DNA of 64,000 bases. It comes from CALAZP01 sp964410725 (GTDB lineage: Bacteria; Bacteroidota; Bacteroidia; Chitinophagales; Saprospiraceae). A model generated the notes under the pieces. That model had not been told where the DNA came from and made no database searches. It saw only the letters and a program-made list of their open reading frames with translations. The translations under genes were made by a program, and so were the position numbers. Where the stretch lies: NCBI GenBank assembly GCA_964410725.1, contig CAYPID010000006.1, positions 3,934-67,933 of the forward strand. The letters are read 5' to 3'. Positions 44,130 through 52,936 of this stretch are shown here, one piece after another (position 1 is the first letter of the stretch; every line of letters starts with the position of its first letter).

Positions 44130-45671
44130 ATGGCTTTCGAAGAATTGAGAATAATACTGGGTGATCAATTAAATGAAAATCACACCTGGTATAAAGAGGT
44201 GAATCCCAATCATTGTTACCTAATGATGGAAACCCTTTCCGAGACCAATTATGTTCGACATCAGCGCATTAAGGTTATCGGCTTCTTTCAGGCGATGAGG
44301 ATTTTTGCCGATAGGCTTCGCCAAAAAGGTCATCATGTGCATTACATTATGCTGGATGATGTAAGCAATCAACAAGACTTGGTGGATAATATTTTGAGGG
44401 TTGCTGAATTATACCACGTCCAGATTATTTCCTACCAGGACCCTGATGAATATCGATTGGATGTGGCCTTTCATCAGTTGTCGAATTCCAAGTATCAAAT
44501 TCAACATTTTGATTCCGAGCACTTTATGACAAATAGAGAGGAGCTTGGCCTTTTTTTTAAGGGGAAGAAGACCTATCTGATGGAGAACTTTTATAGAAAT
44601 ATCAGAAGAAAATTCGGACTACTTATGGAAGAGGATGGAATTACACCACTGGGTGGAATTTGGAATTACGATAAAGAAAATAGGAAAAAACTACCCAAGC
44701 AGATAGAATTTCCACCTTGTAAAGTTTTTCCAAGAAACGTAGAAGAAATCGATCAAATGTTGGTTAAAATGGGCGTTACCACCATGGGACCTGCTGAAGT
44801 TTCAGAGATCAAGTTGCCTTTAACTAGGCAGGAGGCTTTGGAACTTTTAGATCATTTTTTCCAAAATAGGATATATTATTTTGGCACCTATGAGGACGCT
44901 ATGACGGATAAAGATGAGTTAATATTCCATTCTAATTTATCCTTCGCCATGAATATTAAATTGATTCACCCTTTAGAAATTGTCCAAAAGGCAATTGCTT
45001 TTTACCAAGATCATGCGGACGAAATTACCATGCCACAAATAGAAGGTTTTGTGCGTCAAATTATTGGTTGGAGAGAATTTATGCGGGGTATATATTGGTC
45101 AAAAATGCCGGAATTCAAAGATTTGAATTTTTTTGAGCACAGCGCTCAACTACCCAAATGGTTTTGGACTGGGGATACCAAAATGAAGTGTCTGTCTCAT
45201 AGCATCCATCAGTCTTTGAATACAGGTTATGCCCATCATATTCAGCGATTGATGGTAATTGGGAATTTTGCCTTACTTTTTGGCGCGAATCCAGATGAAG
45301 TAGATGCCTGGTATTTAGGCGTGTATAATGATGCTATTGAATGGGTGCAATTGACCAATACTAGGGGAATGAGTCAATTTGCTGATGGAGGAATTGTAGG
45401 AAGCAAACCTTATGTGAGTAGTGCTAATTACATCCATAAAATGAGTGATTACTGTTCTAATTGCACTTACCTTAACAAGGAAAAATTAGGAGATAATGCT
45501 TGTCCTTTTAATAGTTTATACTGGGATTTCTATGAGCGTAATAGGGGTCAGCTTGAACGCAATCCCCGAATTGGGATGATGTATAGAATGCTTGACAAAA
45601 TGGAAGTTCAAGAAAAAGAGGCTATCTTAAAAAAAGCCCAATGGATAAAAGACCACATCGAGGAATTATAA
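44130..45671 (+). CDS. FeS-containing bacterial cryptochrome/(6-4) photolyase
   Basis: A 513-residue member of the FeS-BCP (PhrB/CryB) class of the photolyase/cryptochrome family. It repairs UV (6-4) photoproducts in characterised members using light, FAD and an antenna chromophore. The start I favour is the ATG at 44130 (MAFEELRIILGDQLN); an upstream ATG at 44091 would add 13 residues. FAD-region motifs include QIEGFVRQIIGWREFMRGIYW. The [4Fe-4S] cluster cysteines are visible at Cys354 (KCLSH), Cys442 and Cys445 (YCSNC) and Cys458 (NACPF), counted from 44130. It ends 50 nt before a strong terminator. Confidence 0.92.
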   Translation: MAFEELRIILGDQLNENHTWYKEVNPNHCYLMMETLSETNYVRHQRIKVIGFFQAMRIFADRLRQKGHHVHYIMLDDVSNQQDLVDNILRVAELYHVQIISYQDPDEYRLDVAFHQLSNSKYQIQHFDSEHFMTNREELGLFFKGKKTYLMENFYRNIRRKFGLLMEEDGITPLGGIWNYDKENRKKLPKQIEFPPCKVFPRNVEEIDQMLVKMGVTTMGPAEVSEIKLPLTRQEALELLDHFFQNRIYYFGTYEDAMTDKDELIFHSNLSFAMNIKLIHPLEIVQKAIAFYQDHADEITMPQIEGFVRQIIGWREFMRGIYWSKMPEFKDLNFFEHSAQLPKWFWTGDTKMKCLSHSIHQSLNTGYAHHIQRLMVIGNFALLFGANPDEVDAWYLGVYNDAIEWVQLTNTRGMSQFADGGIVGSKPYVSSANYIHKMSDYCSNCTYLNKEKLGDNACPFNSLYWDFYERNRGQLERNPRIGMMYRMLDKMEVQEKEAILKKAQWIKDHIEEL

Positions 45672-45720
45672 AATAGGCACGCTATTTGCTTAAGGGATAA
45701 TACCCTCCGATGGACCGGAA

Positions 45721-45764
45721 AAAACAGTACCTGACCCTTGAATTATTGGGGTCAGGTCTGTTTT
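45721..45764. terminator. Bidirectional terminator after the photolyase gene
   Basis: AAAACAGTACCTGACCC pairs with GGGTCAGGTCTGTTTT, with a single T-C mismatch and an 11-nt loop. The A-run on the left and T-run on the right suit termination of both the plus-strand photolyase transcript and the minus-strand BNR-protein transcript that converge here. Confidence 0.9.
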
Positions 45765-45771
45765 AGTTTGA

Positions 45772-48700
45772 TTAATCTATTTTGATAAGATCTACAGATT
45801 GCTCCTTAATCATTTGGTTTAAAGCCGGTATTTTGGAGGCTTTGATTTCGGCAAATTTCCCTAATTCTTCATTAATTCTTGCAGTGATTTCTTCTTTTAC
45901 CGAAACAGCTTGCTGTGTAGGTTTAAAATTACCACTAGCCACAACGGAATTAAGGTGGGCCAATTTGTTATTTAATTGAATCGGATAATTCAAAGGATCT
46001 TGATTACTTTGGTTTTTAGTTTGATACAATTTTTGTTCAATCAAATTAAGCTCCGCAATAATTGCCTTACCTTCTGTACTCAAGTTTTCTAAGTCGGGAT
46101 ATTTTGCCATGATCTCTTGAATTTGGTCGCGAAGGCTTCTGATATCTATGATGGCTTGATGGGTCTCGGTTAATTTATCCACGACATCTTGAAGAAAATC
46201 AAATTGTAGTTGGTAATCCGCCTGAGTAGCTGGTGACCTCGGATCTCCAAGTATTTCAAATTCCTGAGTTTCATCCATTTTCCCATTGGAGATGGTAACT
46301 GTATATGTGCCAGGAACCGCTAGTGGACCTCTGGTAGAAGCCGCCCACATGATTAACCCCTTAAAGGAAAGGGCATCTGAATATCTCATGTTCCAAATAA
46401 ACCTATTTCCATTTTGAGTAATTTTTAGTTGTTCATCTCGCTCCTTAGATTGGGTAGAAAATGATCTTATTTCGCTTCCTTCAGCATCTTTTATCGTTAA
46501 AGTATATGCTGTTGAGTCTGTTATTTCCTCGTTAATATTGAAATAAATCATAACACCGCCTGGATGATTTTCTCCTGCCGTAGAAGAAGCGCGACCCCAT
46601 CCTCTGCCACCAATTCTATAACTTGGCATGGGTTGAAAAAGGTGAAAAGGCTTAGTGGTTACCTCTTCAGAAATCTGATGCAATACCGTTAGGTCATCAA
46701 TCATCCAAAGACTTCTTCCCTGAGTGGCTACAATTAAATTATCATTTTTGATGGTCAAATCTGTAATCGGAACAATCGGAAGATTCAGTTGGAAGGATTG
46801 CCAATTTTCTCCGTTGTCAAATGAAATATACATCCCTGATTCAGTTCCGGCATATAGGAGTCCCTGTCGCTTAGGATCTGCTCTCAAAACTCTGGTAAAA
46901 TGATTTTGGGCTATGCCATTTACTATTTTTTTCCAAGTCTGACCATAATCAGAAGTGTAAAATAAATAGGGTTGTTCATCCCCTAATTTGTATTGTGTGC
47001 CAGCGATGAAGGCTCCTCCTTTTACAAATGGATCGGGTTCAATGCTATTGATCATGAGATATTCTGGAAATAGTTCTGAGGTAACATTTTCCCAAGTTTG
47101 TCCACCGTCCTTGGTCAAATGCAAAAGACCATCATCAGAGCCGACCCAAACTAACCCTTCTTCGTAGGGGCTTTCTGCTCCTGCGAATAGGGTACAGTAA
47201 TATTCAACGCTAGTATTATCTTTTGTGATTGGTCCTCCTGATGGTCCAAGTTTATCAGTTTCGTTTTTAGTTAAATCATCACTTAACAATTTCCAGGAAT
47301 GTCCTCCATCCGTTGTGACGTGCACATGATTAGAAAGCGCATATAGTTTATCGGGTTGATGGGGAGAAAAGAAAATTGGGAAATTCCATTGAAACCTATA
47401 TTTCATACCTTCAGCTCCATAACCCATTGGATTATCGGGCCAAACGGTAATGTTTTGAGATTGCTTAGTTCTGTGGTTGTACCGCTGCAGATAGCCGCTG
47501 TAACTACCACCATATACAATGTCTTGATCTAAAGGATCAATGGCCAAATGTGCACTTTCTCCACCTGCAGTCTCCTCCCAATCGGATTCATCTATACTTG
47601 ATCCATCAGATCGATGATTGATTCTCAAAGTTGAATTATCTTGTTGAGCAACATATATTCGATAGGGAAAATGATTGTCTGTAGTTACTCTGTAAAATTG
47701 AGCCGTTGGTTGATTAAAATAGGTGCTCCAATTTTGTGCTCCATCAAAACTGATTTGGGCTCCACCATCATCAGCAACTATCATCCTTTGATTATTTTCA
47801 GGAGCTATCCAAAGATCGTGATGATCGGAGTGTGGCGTTCTGAAGGATTCGAAATTTTTTCCACCATCAGCAGACCTATGGAAGGCAACATTAAGAACAT
47901 ACACCAGGTCAGCATCTTTGGTATCAGCGTAAATTCTGGTATAGTACCAAGCCCTCTGTCTCAATGAACGATCACTATTGACTTTTTGCCAGGTAGATCC
48001 ACCATCATCTGATCTAAATACGCCTCCATTATCTGCTTCTATAATTGCCCAGATCCGATCTGAATTAACTGGAGATACATCCAAACCAATAACTCCCAGT
48101 GTACCCTTAGGAAGAACAGGAGCAGCTGTTATTTTTTTCCAGGTTTCCCCACTATCCGTACTTTTCCAAATTTCAGAGCCCTCTCCACCACTTTCTAAAC
48201 TGTAAGGAGTTCTTTGGATTCGCCAGGTAGAGGCATACATAATTCTTGGGTTATTGGGATCCATAACTAGTTCAAAGGCACCAGCTTGTTCATTGGCAAA
48301 TAATACTTGTTTCCAAGTTTTACCTCCATCCGTACTTTTATAAATTCCGCGGTCTTTAGTTGGCTTGAATAAATTGCCCAGTACTGCCGCAAATACAATA
48401 TTATAATCGTTAGGATGTACTCTGATTCTAGGGATGTGTTTGGCATTTTCCATTCCTATAGATTCCCAAGTTTTTCCGCCATTTTCTGAACGCCACATTC
48501 CATGACCAGCAGAAACATTACCCCTTACGGTGTGCTCACCTCCACCAACGTAAATTACATTATGGTCAGATGGCGCCACACTAATGGAACCTATGGATCC
48601 CCCAAAAAAGCCATCGGAAATATTATTCCAGGTTTGCCCCCCATTCTCAGTTTTCCATACTCCACCTCCAGTCGCTCCCATATAGTACAAGTTTGGTTCT

Positions 48701-48918
48701 CCAGGAACGCCAGTAACAGCCGCAGCCCGTCCTCCCCGGAATGGTCCAATATGTCGGTATGAAAGACTGCTAAAATTTTGTTCATCTATTTTTTGAATCG
48801 TTTCTTTAGGTTCAGAGGAATTTTTCTTTCTGCCTTTTTGAGCCTCCATTAAATTGGGCAAATGGATCAGAAGAATCATCAGAACCAATTGAAATAGAAA
48901 TTTGGTTTGCTTAATCAT
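45772..48918 (-). CDS. Secreted sortilin/BNR-type beta-propeller protein
   Basis: A 1048-residue protein with a signal peptide (about 1-26, ending LMEAQ) and about ten Asp-box (BNR) repeats of the form S-x-D-G-G-x-T-W, for example KTENGGQTWNN, KSTDGGKTWKQ, RSDDGGSTWQK and LTKDGGQTWEN. These fold as VPS10/sortilin or xyloglucanase-like double propellers. The C-terminal third (from about 770) has a beta-sandwich-like domain (AYTLTIKDAEG) and then a helical region near 895-1040. No active-site acids of sialidases or GH74 enzymes can be assigned by eye. It is likely an extracellular or surface protein. No T9SS tail is visible. Confidence 0.78.
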   Translation of the reverse strand: MIKQTKFLFQLVLMILLIHLPNLMEAQKGRKKNSSEPKETIQKIDEQNFSSLSYRHIGPFRGGRAAAVTGVPGEPNLYYMGATGGGVWKTENGGQTWNNISDGFFGGSIGSISVAPSDHNVIYVGGGEHTVRGNVSAGHGMWRSENGGKTWESIGMENAKHIPRIRVHPNDYNIVFAAVLGNLFKPTKDRGIYKSTDGGKTWKQVLFANEQAGAFELVMDPNNPRIMYASTWRIQRTPYSLESGGEGSEIWKSTDSGETWKKITAAPVLPKGTLGVIGLDVSPVNSDRIWAIIEADNGGVFRSDDGGSTWQKVNSDRSLRQRAWYYTRIYADTKDADLVYVLNVAFHRSADGGKNFESFRTPHSDHHDLWIAPENNQRMIVADDGGAQISFDGAQNWSTYFNQPTAQFYRVTTDNHFPYRIYVAQQDNSTLRINHRSDGSSIDESDWEETAGGESAHLAIDPLDQDIVYGGSYSGYLQRYNHRTKQSQNITVWPDNPMGYGAEGMKYRFQWNFPIFFSPHQPDKLYALSNHVHVTTDGGHSWKLLSDDLTKNETDKLGPSGGPITKDNTSVEYYCTLFAGAESPYEEGLVWVGSDDGLLHLTKDGGQTWENVTSELFPEYLMINSIEPDPFVKGGAFIAGTQYKLGDEQPYLFYTSDYGQTWKKIVNGIAQNHFTRVLRADPKRQGLLYAGTESGMYISFDNGENWQSFQLNLPIVPITDLTIKNDNLIVATQGRSLWMIDDLTVLHQISEEVTTKPFHLFQPMPSYRIGGRGWGRASSTAGENHPGGVMIYFNINEEITDSTAYTLTIKDAEGSEIRSFSTQSKERDEQLKITQNGNRFIWNMRYSDALSFKGLIMWAASTRGPLAVPGTYTVTISNGKMDETQEFEILGDPRSPATQADYQLQFDFLQDVVDKLTETHQAIIDIRSLRDQIQEIMAKYPDLENLSTEGKAIIAELNLIEQKLYQTKNQSNQDPLNYPIQLNNKLAHLNSVVASGNFKPTQQAVSVKEEITARINEELGKFAEIKASKIPALNQMIKEQSVDLIKID

Positions 48919-48989
48919 ACTTTCTTATTTAAGTTATACTGAAAAATAGTTAAATTGATTTTAATTGCCAATAAATCGGTAATTAATAA

Positions 48990-50027
48990 ATGTTGTGCAT
49001 GGATTTAGAAGTGGTCCTGAAGAAAAATCTGCTGCTGGAATGGGGGAATAAAAAATTATCTGAATCACCTCATTTTTTGATTAAGCGGTTGGTAATTAGG
49101 GATTTTTTATCTGTTGAGGTAAGTTCCAATCCAAATCAACTTGCCATCAAATTCAAATGGTCTTTACAGCATTTGCCCTTTGTAAAGGGAATTTCAAATA
49201 TCAATCTAAGAATAGAAGAAGGGGAGATTCCTCAGGTATCTTGGAAATGGAACCATTTCATTGTTAAAGGATGGAAAATTTTTTTGAACCAAATAATCAA
49301 TGAAAAAATTAGGGTTTTGAACCTCCAATACCCTAATATATGGACTAAGCTAGATGGTTTAGTTTTTCACATTGGACCTATACAAGTCCATAAGGATTCA
49401 ATATTGGTGGGATTAATGGTCGATGGTCGGGTAGGTGTGGAGTTATATCCAGATTTAATTCCTATTCTCCATCATAATAAAGTAGAAATCCATTTATCTG
49501 ATCAATCCCAATATACTTCCGGACAGGTGTTGGTTGAATGGTCTATTTTCAACGAGGCATTAAGGAAATTATCTAAAAAAATAAATATTGAGCATTCCAC
49601 TTACTTAGGAATTTCCCTGGGATTGGTATTGTTGAAATTAGAGGAAGGGCAAATTCATATCATTACCCAAATCAAACATCCCTTTAGGGGATACATGAAA
49701 ACTAGTTGTGGAATTGTTTTGGATGCGAATAGCGGAAAACTGCTATTAAAGGATGTGAACAGCAAATTAGAAACCAATAATTTTTTAGCTCATATGGCCC
49801 ATTTGAGCTTTAAGAAATCCTTACACCAATTAATTGTTAACCGCTTAGAGCAATTAGTTAATTCGAAAATTAAAGATGATATTACCCAGCTCCTAATGAA
49901 AATAGGAAATTTAAAGGACTTAAGTATCCACTATCAATCAGTGAAAATCGAAAAAAGTACCCTCACCTTAACCATAAAACTTAGGGGCGGATTAGTCCTT
50001 TATCCATCCTTATTGAACAAAGGTTAG
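48990..50027 (+). CDS. DUF4403-like protein
   Basis: A 345-residue protein with similarity of pattern to DUF4403: LQYPNIWTKLDGLVFHIGP near residue 110, and near residue 235 HPFRGYMKTSCGIVLDANSG followed by a KLLLKDVNSKLETNN stretch. DUF4403 proteins of Bacteroidota normally carry a signal peptide and are about 450-500 residues long. This one opens with MDLEVVLKKNLLLEWG-like sequence and shows no signal, so it looks N-terminally shortened. It ends by overlapping a convergent lipoprotein gene by 18 nt. Assignment is by eye and the function of the family is unknown. Confidence 0.55.
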   Translation: MLCMDLEVVLKKNLLLEWGNKKLSESPHFLIKRLVIRDFLSVEVSSNPNQLAIKFKWSLQHLPFVKGISNINLRIEEGEIPQVSWKWNHFIVKGWKIFLNQIINEKIRVLNLQYPNIWTKLDGLVFHIGPIQVHKDSILVGLMVDGRVGVELYPDLIPILHHNKVEIHLSDQSQYTSGQVLVEWSIFNEALRKLSKKINIEHSTYLGISLGLVLLKLEEGQIHIITQIKHPFRGYMKTSCGIVLDANSGKLLLKDVNSKLETNNFLAHMAHLSFKKSLHQLIVNRLEQLVNSKIKDDITQLLMKIGNLKDLSIHYQSVKIEKSTLTLTIKLRGGLVLYPSLLNKG

Positions 50028-50366
50028 CTCTTGTTGCCCTTTCATTTCAATTATCAAAGTATCCTTTTGAATCCGTTTTATTTTCAAAACTATGGGATTC
50101 ATCTCCGATTGATTTGTTTCTAGAAAAATAAAAGAATCCTTTAATTCAAAATGGCCTTCTTCCTGATAACCTAGTGTACCGGTAAATTGATATTGTTGAC
50201 CGGGATTAATATTAAGGTAAACTGATGCCACCTCCTCGAAGTAGGTGGTGGAATCAGTTTTTAGCGATACGGCTTTCCACTCACCTATAATTTGTTTTTC
50301 AGCAATACCAACACAACCTGAAAAGTTTAGGCAGAGCATTAAAAAATAAACCCATTTATCTTTCAT
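50010..50366 (-). CDS. Small lipoprotein, lipocalin-like
   Basis: A protein of 118 residues from the ATG at 50366 (an alternative start at 50387 would overlap nhaD). The N-terminus MKDKWVYFLMLCLNFSGC carries a lipobox with Cys18. The mature part begins IIGEWKAVSLKTDS and contains alternating strands (YQFTGTLGYQEEGHFELK), which resembles small lipocalin-like Bacteroidota lipoproteins with the I-x-G-x-W opening. It follows nhaD by 1 nt and is presumably co-transcribed with it. Function unknown. Confidence 0.65.
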   Translation of the reverse strand: MKDKWVYFLMLCLNFSGCVGIAEKQIIGEWKAVSLKTDSTTYFEEVASVYLNINPGQQYQFTGTLGYQEEGHFELKDSFIFLETNQSEMNPIVLKIKRIQKDTLIIEMKGQQELTFVQ

Positions 50367-50367
50367 T

Positions 50368-51762
50368 TTAAAGGAAAATAGATACAATACCTATAAAAGT
50401 AAAGGCACCCCCTAAAAATCCAATTAATGCCAACCAGGCTATATTTTTTAAGTACCAAATAAAGTTGATATTTTCCATCCCCATTGCTGCCACACCGGCG
50501 GCAGATCCAATAATCAACATACTTCCACCCGTACCAGCAGCATAGGCAATAAAGTGCCACAAAGAAGAATCGATAGGTTGATCGTACATTCCCATAGAAG
50601 CTGCAACCAGTGGGACATTGTCAATGATGGCGGACGCAACCCCAAGCAACATCACCACAATATTTTGATTGGGAATAGCACCATCTAATAGCTCAGCCAC
50701 ATATCGCAAAGTCCCTACTTGAATCTCTTCACCCCCTCGCATTACAGATCCGAAAACTAAACTTTCCAGTGCTGCTACGGCCATTAAAATACCAAGGAAA
50801 AAAAGAATGCTGGAAAATTCAATTCTTGAAAGTGCATGGTGTGCAGAGTACATTTCTCTCCTTTCATCGGTAAAATCTTCTTCTGGATGTATATATTCGG
50901 AGGCTAGCCAAACAATCCCCATGCTAAGCATCATGCCTACATAGGGTGGGAGTCCCGTAATCATTTTAAATACTGGAACAAAAACAATCATCCCTAATCC
51001 CAAAAATAACATTTTAGATGAGCTCAATAACTTGTTATCATCTTCAGGATTAATATCTTCTGTATTGTCTTTAATTTTCCCCTTGAATGCAGGCATCAAA
51101 GAAGCGATAAAAAATGGAATTACAAAACAAACGATGGACGGTATTACCAAATATTCAATAAGACCCTCAGCAGATACCTTATTACCAATCCACAACATAG
51201 TTGTTGTGACATCGCCAATAGGAGACCAAGCACCACCTGCATTAGCAGCAATAACAATCAAGGCGACAAACCATAACCTTTCTAATTTATCAGGAACTAT
51301 TTTTCTCAATAATGTAACCAATACTATGGTAGCAGTGAGGTTATCAATAATGGCAGAAAGGATAAAACCTAATCCACCCACGATCCATAATAATTTTTTC
51401 TTATTCTTAGTTTTAACATAACTTTTAAGAACCGAAAAGCCCCTGTGTAGGTCAATGATTTCCACAATGGTCATGGCACCAATCAGAAACACTAAAATTT
51501 CGGCTGTTTTCCCCAAATGATGAAGCAAAGCATTTTTGAATCCTTCATCGGCCTCATCTCCACCATGGCTTCCAAGCATCGAAAATACATGATCGTGCGT
51601 ATCAATGACAGATAATCCACCTTGGTGAAAACCTAAAGCTAGCGCCGCCCAGGCTAAAGCTGCCATCAAAAGAGCAGGTACGGTTTTGTCTAATTTTAGG
51701 GGATGTTCAAAGACGATGGCCAAATAGCCGATTACAAATATTAAAATAATAAGTAGGCTCAT
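50368..51762 (-). CDS. nhaD: NhaD-type Na+/H+ antiporter
   Basis: A 464-residue inner-membrane antiporter of the NhaD/ArsB-like ion-transporter superfamily, exchanging sodium for protons. Helices are separated by short loops; the conserved segments SAIIDNLTATIVLVTLLRK (about 137-155) and NAGGAWSPIGDVTTTMLWIG (about 173-192) carry the polar residues of the transport site, and a symmetric SAIIDNVPLVAASMGMYDQ lies near residue 370. This duplicated IDN motif is diagnostic. It fits a marine or salt-exposed lifestyle. It is divergent from dusB. Confidence 0.92.
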   Translation of the reverse strand: MSLLIILIFVIGYLAIVFEHPLKLDKTVPALLMAALAWAALALGFHQGGLSVIDTHDHVFSMLGSHGGDEADEGFKNALLHHLGKTAEILVFLIGAMTIVEIIDLHRGFSVLKSYVKTKNKKKLLWIVGGLGFILSAIIDNLTATIVLVTLLRKIVPDKLERLWFVALIVIAANAGGAWSPIGDVTTTMLWIGNKVSAEGLIEYLVIPSIVCFVIPFFIASLMPAFKGKIKDNTEDINPEDDNKLLSSSKMLFLGLGMIVFVPVFKMITGLPPYVGMMLSMGIVWLASEYIHPEEDFTDERREMYSAHHALSRIEFSSILFFLGILMAVAALESLVFGSVMRGGEEIQVGTLRYVAELLDGAIPNQNIVVMLLGVASAIIDNVPLVAASMGMYDQPIDSSLWHFIAYAAGTGGSMLIIGSAAGVAAMGMENINFIWYLKNIAWLALIGFLGGAFTFIGIVSIFL

Positions 51763-51825
51763 AGTGTAATTGGTTTTAGGTTTCCGATATTGTAAATTTA
51801 AAATCTTTTTTTGGTTGCTAAAGTC

Positions 51826-51857
51826 TTTGACATTGGTTTTGCGAAAAATTAACTTTG
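51826..51857 (+). promoter_or_regulatory. Predicted promoter of dusB-cca
   Basis: TTTG at 51826-51829 and TAACTTTG at 51850-51857 are exactly 20 nt apart, a very good fit to the Bacteroidota promoter form. Transcription would start near 51861, about 65 nt before the dusB ATG. Confidence 0.65.
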
Positions 51858-51925
51858 GAGTTTATTTATAGCCTAAGGGACAATAACTCAAAATAATCGC
51901 TTGAATATAAAATAAAATGTAAACT

Positions 51926-52936
51926 ATGGTAAAGATTGGGAATATTGAATTACCTGAATTTCCATTATTGTTAGCTCCAATGGAAGACGTGAGTGATCCT
52001 CCATTTAGAGCGCTATGCAAATCCAACGGTTGCGATATGATGTATACTGAATTTATATCTGTCGAGGGATTAATTAGAGATGCCGCTAAGAGCCTCCAGA
52101 AATTGGATATATACGATGAAGAAAGGCCAATTGGTGTACAAATTTTTGGGGCTGAATTGGATTCTATGGTAAGAGCTGCTGAAATTGTGGAGGAGGCTCA
52201 ACCGGAATTACTAGACATTAACTTTGGTTGTCCTGTTAAAAAGGTGGTGTGTAAAATGGCAGGAGCGGGCATTCTTCAAGATATTCCGAAAATGGTAGCG
52301 CTCACCGAAGCAATTGTCAAATCAACTAATCTTCCAGTTACCGTCAAAACAAGGTTGGGATGGGACGAACAATCTATCAAAATTGTTGAAGTGGCTGAAA
52401 GGTTGCAAGATGTTGGTATCCAAGCTATAAGTATTCATGGGCGAACTCGTAAGCAAATGTATAAAGGGGAAGCAGACTGGACTTGGATTGCCAAGGTCAA
52501 AGAGAATCCTCGATTACACATACCAGTTTTTGGTAACGGAGATATTGATTCTCCCGAAAAAGCTGTAGCATATAAGAATAAGTATGGAGTGGATGGGGTC
52601 ATGATAGGTAGGGCAAGTATCGGAAACCCATGGGTGTTTAGAGAGATTAAACACTACATTCATACAGGGGAGCATTGTCCTAAGCCCGATTTTTCAGAAC
52701 GACTAGAAGCAGTCAAACAACACCTTCAACATTCAATTGAATGGAAGGGTACTACCATTGGAATCAATGAAATGAAAAGGCATTACACTAACTACTTTAA
52801 AGGAATACCGGGAATTAAATCATGGAGAAATAAGTTGGTTATGGAAAATGATCCTGAAGTACTTTTTGCTGTGCTGGACGATTTAAAAGAAGCCTATTTT
52901 AATGAACTAAAAGAAAGAGAATCCCTTGCTATTTGA
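51926..52936 (+). CDS. dusB: tRNA-dihydrouridine synthase (DusB type)
   Basis: A 336-residue flavin enzyme that reduces tRNA uridines to dihydrouridine. It opens with LLLAPMEDVSDPPFRALCK, and has DINFGCPVKKVVCKMAGAGIL, in which the second Cys (VVCKMAGA) is the catalytic acid. KTRLGWDE, SIHGRTRKQMYKGEADW, FGNGDI and GVMIGRASIGNPWVF follow in the usual order. The C-terminal RNA-binding region carries MKRHYTNYFKGIPG. It overlaps the following cca gene by 11 nt. Confidence 0.94.
   Translation: MVKIGNIELPEFPLLLAPMEDVSDPPFRALCKSNGCDMMYTEFISVEGLIRDAAKSLQKLDIYDEERPIGVQIFGAELDSMVRAAEIVEEAQPELLDINFGCPVKKVVCKMAGAGILQDIPKMVALTEAIVKSTNLPVTVKTRLGWDEQSIKIVEVAERLQDVGIQAISIHGRTRKQMYKGEADWTWIAKVKENPRLHIPVFGNGDIDSPEKAVAYKNKYGVDGVMIGRASIGNPWVFREIKHYIHTGEHCPKPDFSERLEAVKQHLQHSIEWKGTTIGINEMKRHYTNYFKGIPGIKSWRNKLVMENDPEVLFAVLDDLKEAYFNELKERESLAI

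Noticed and set aside
48990..50387. Toxin-antitoxin or defence system near the DUF4403-like and lipoprotein genes
   Set aside because: Gene sizes and families do not fit; both proteins resemble envelope-type families.
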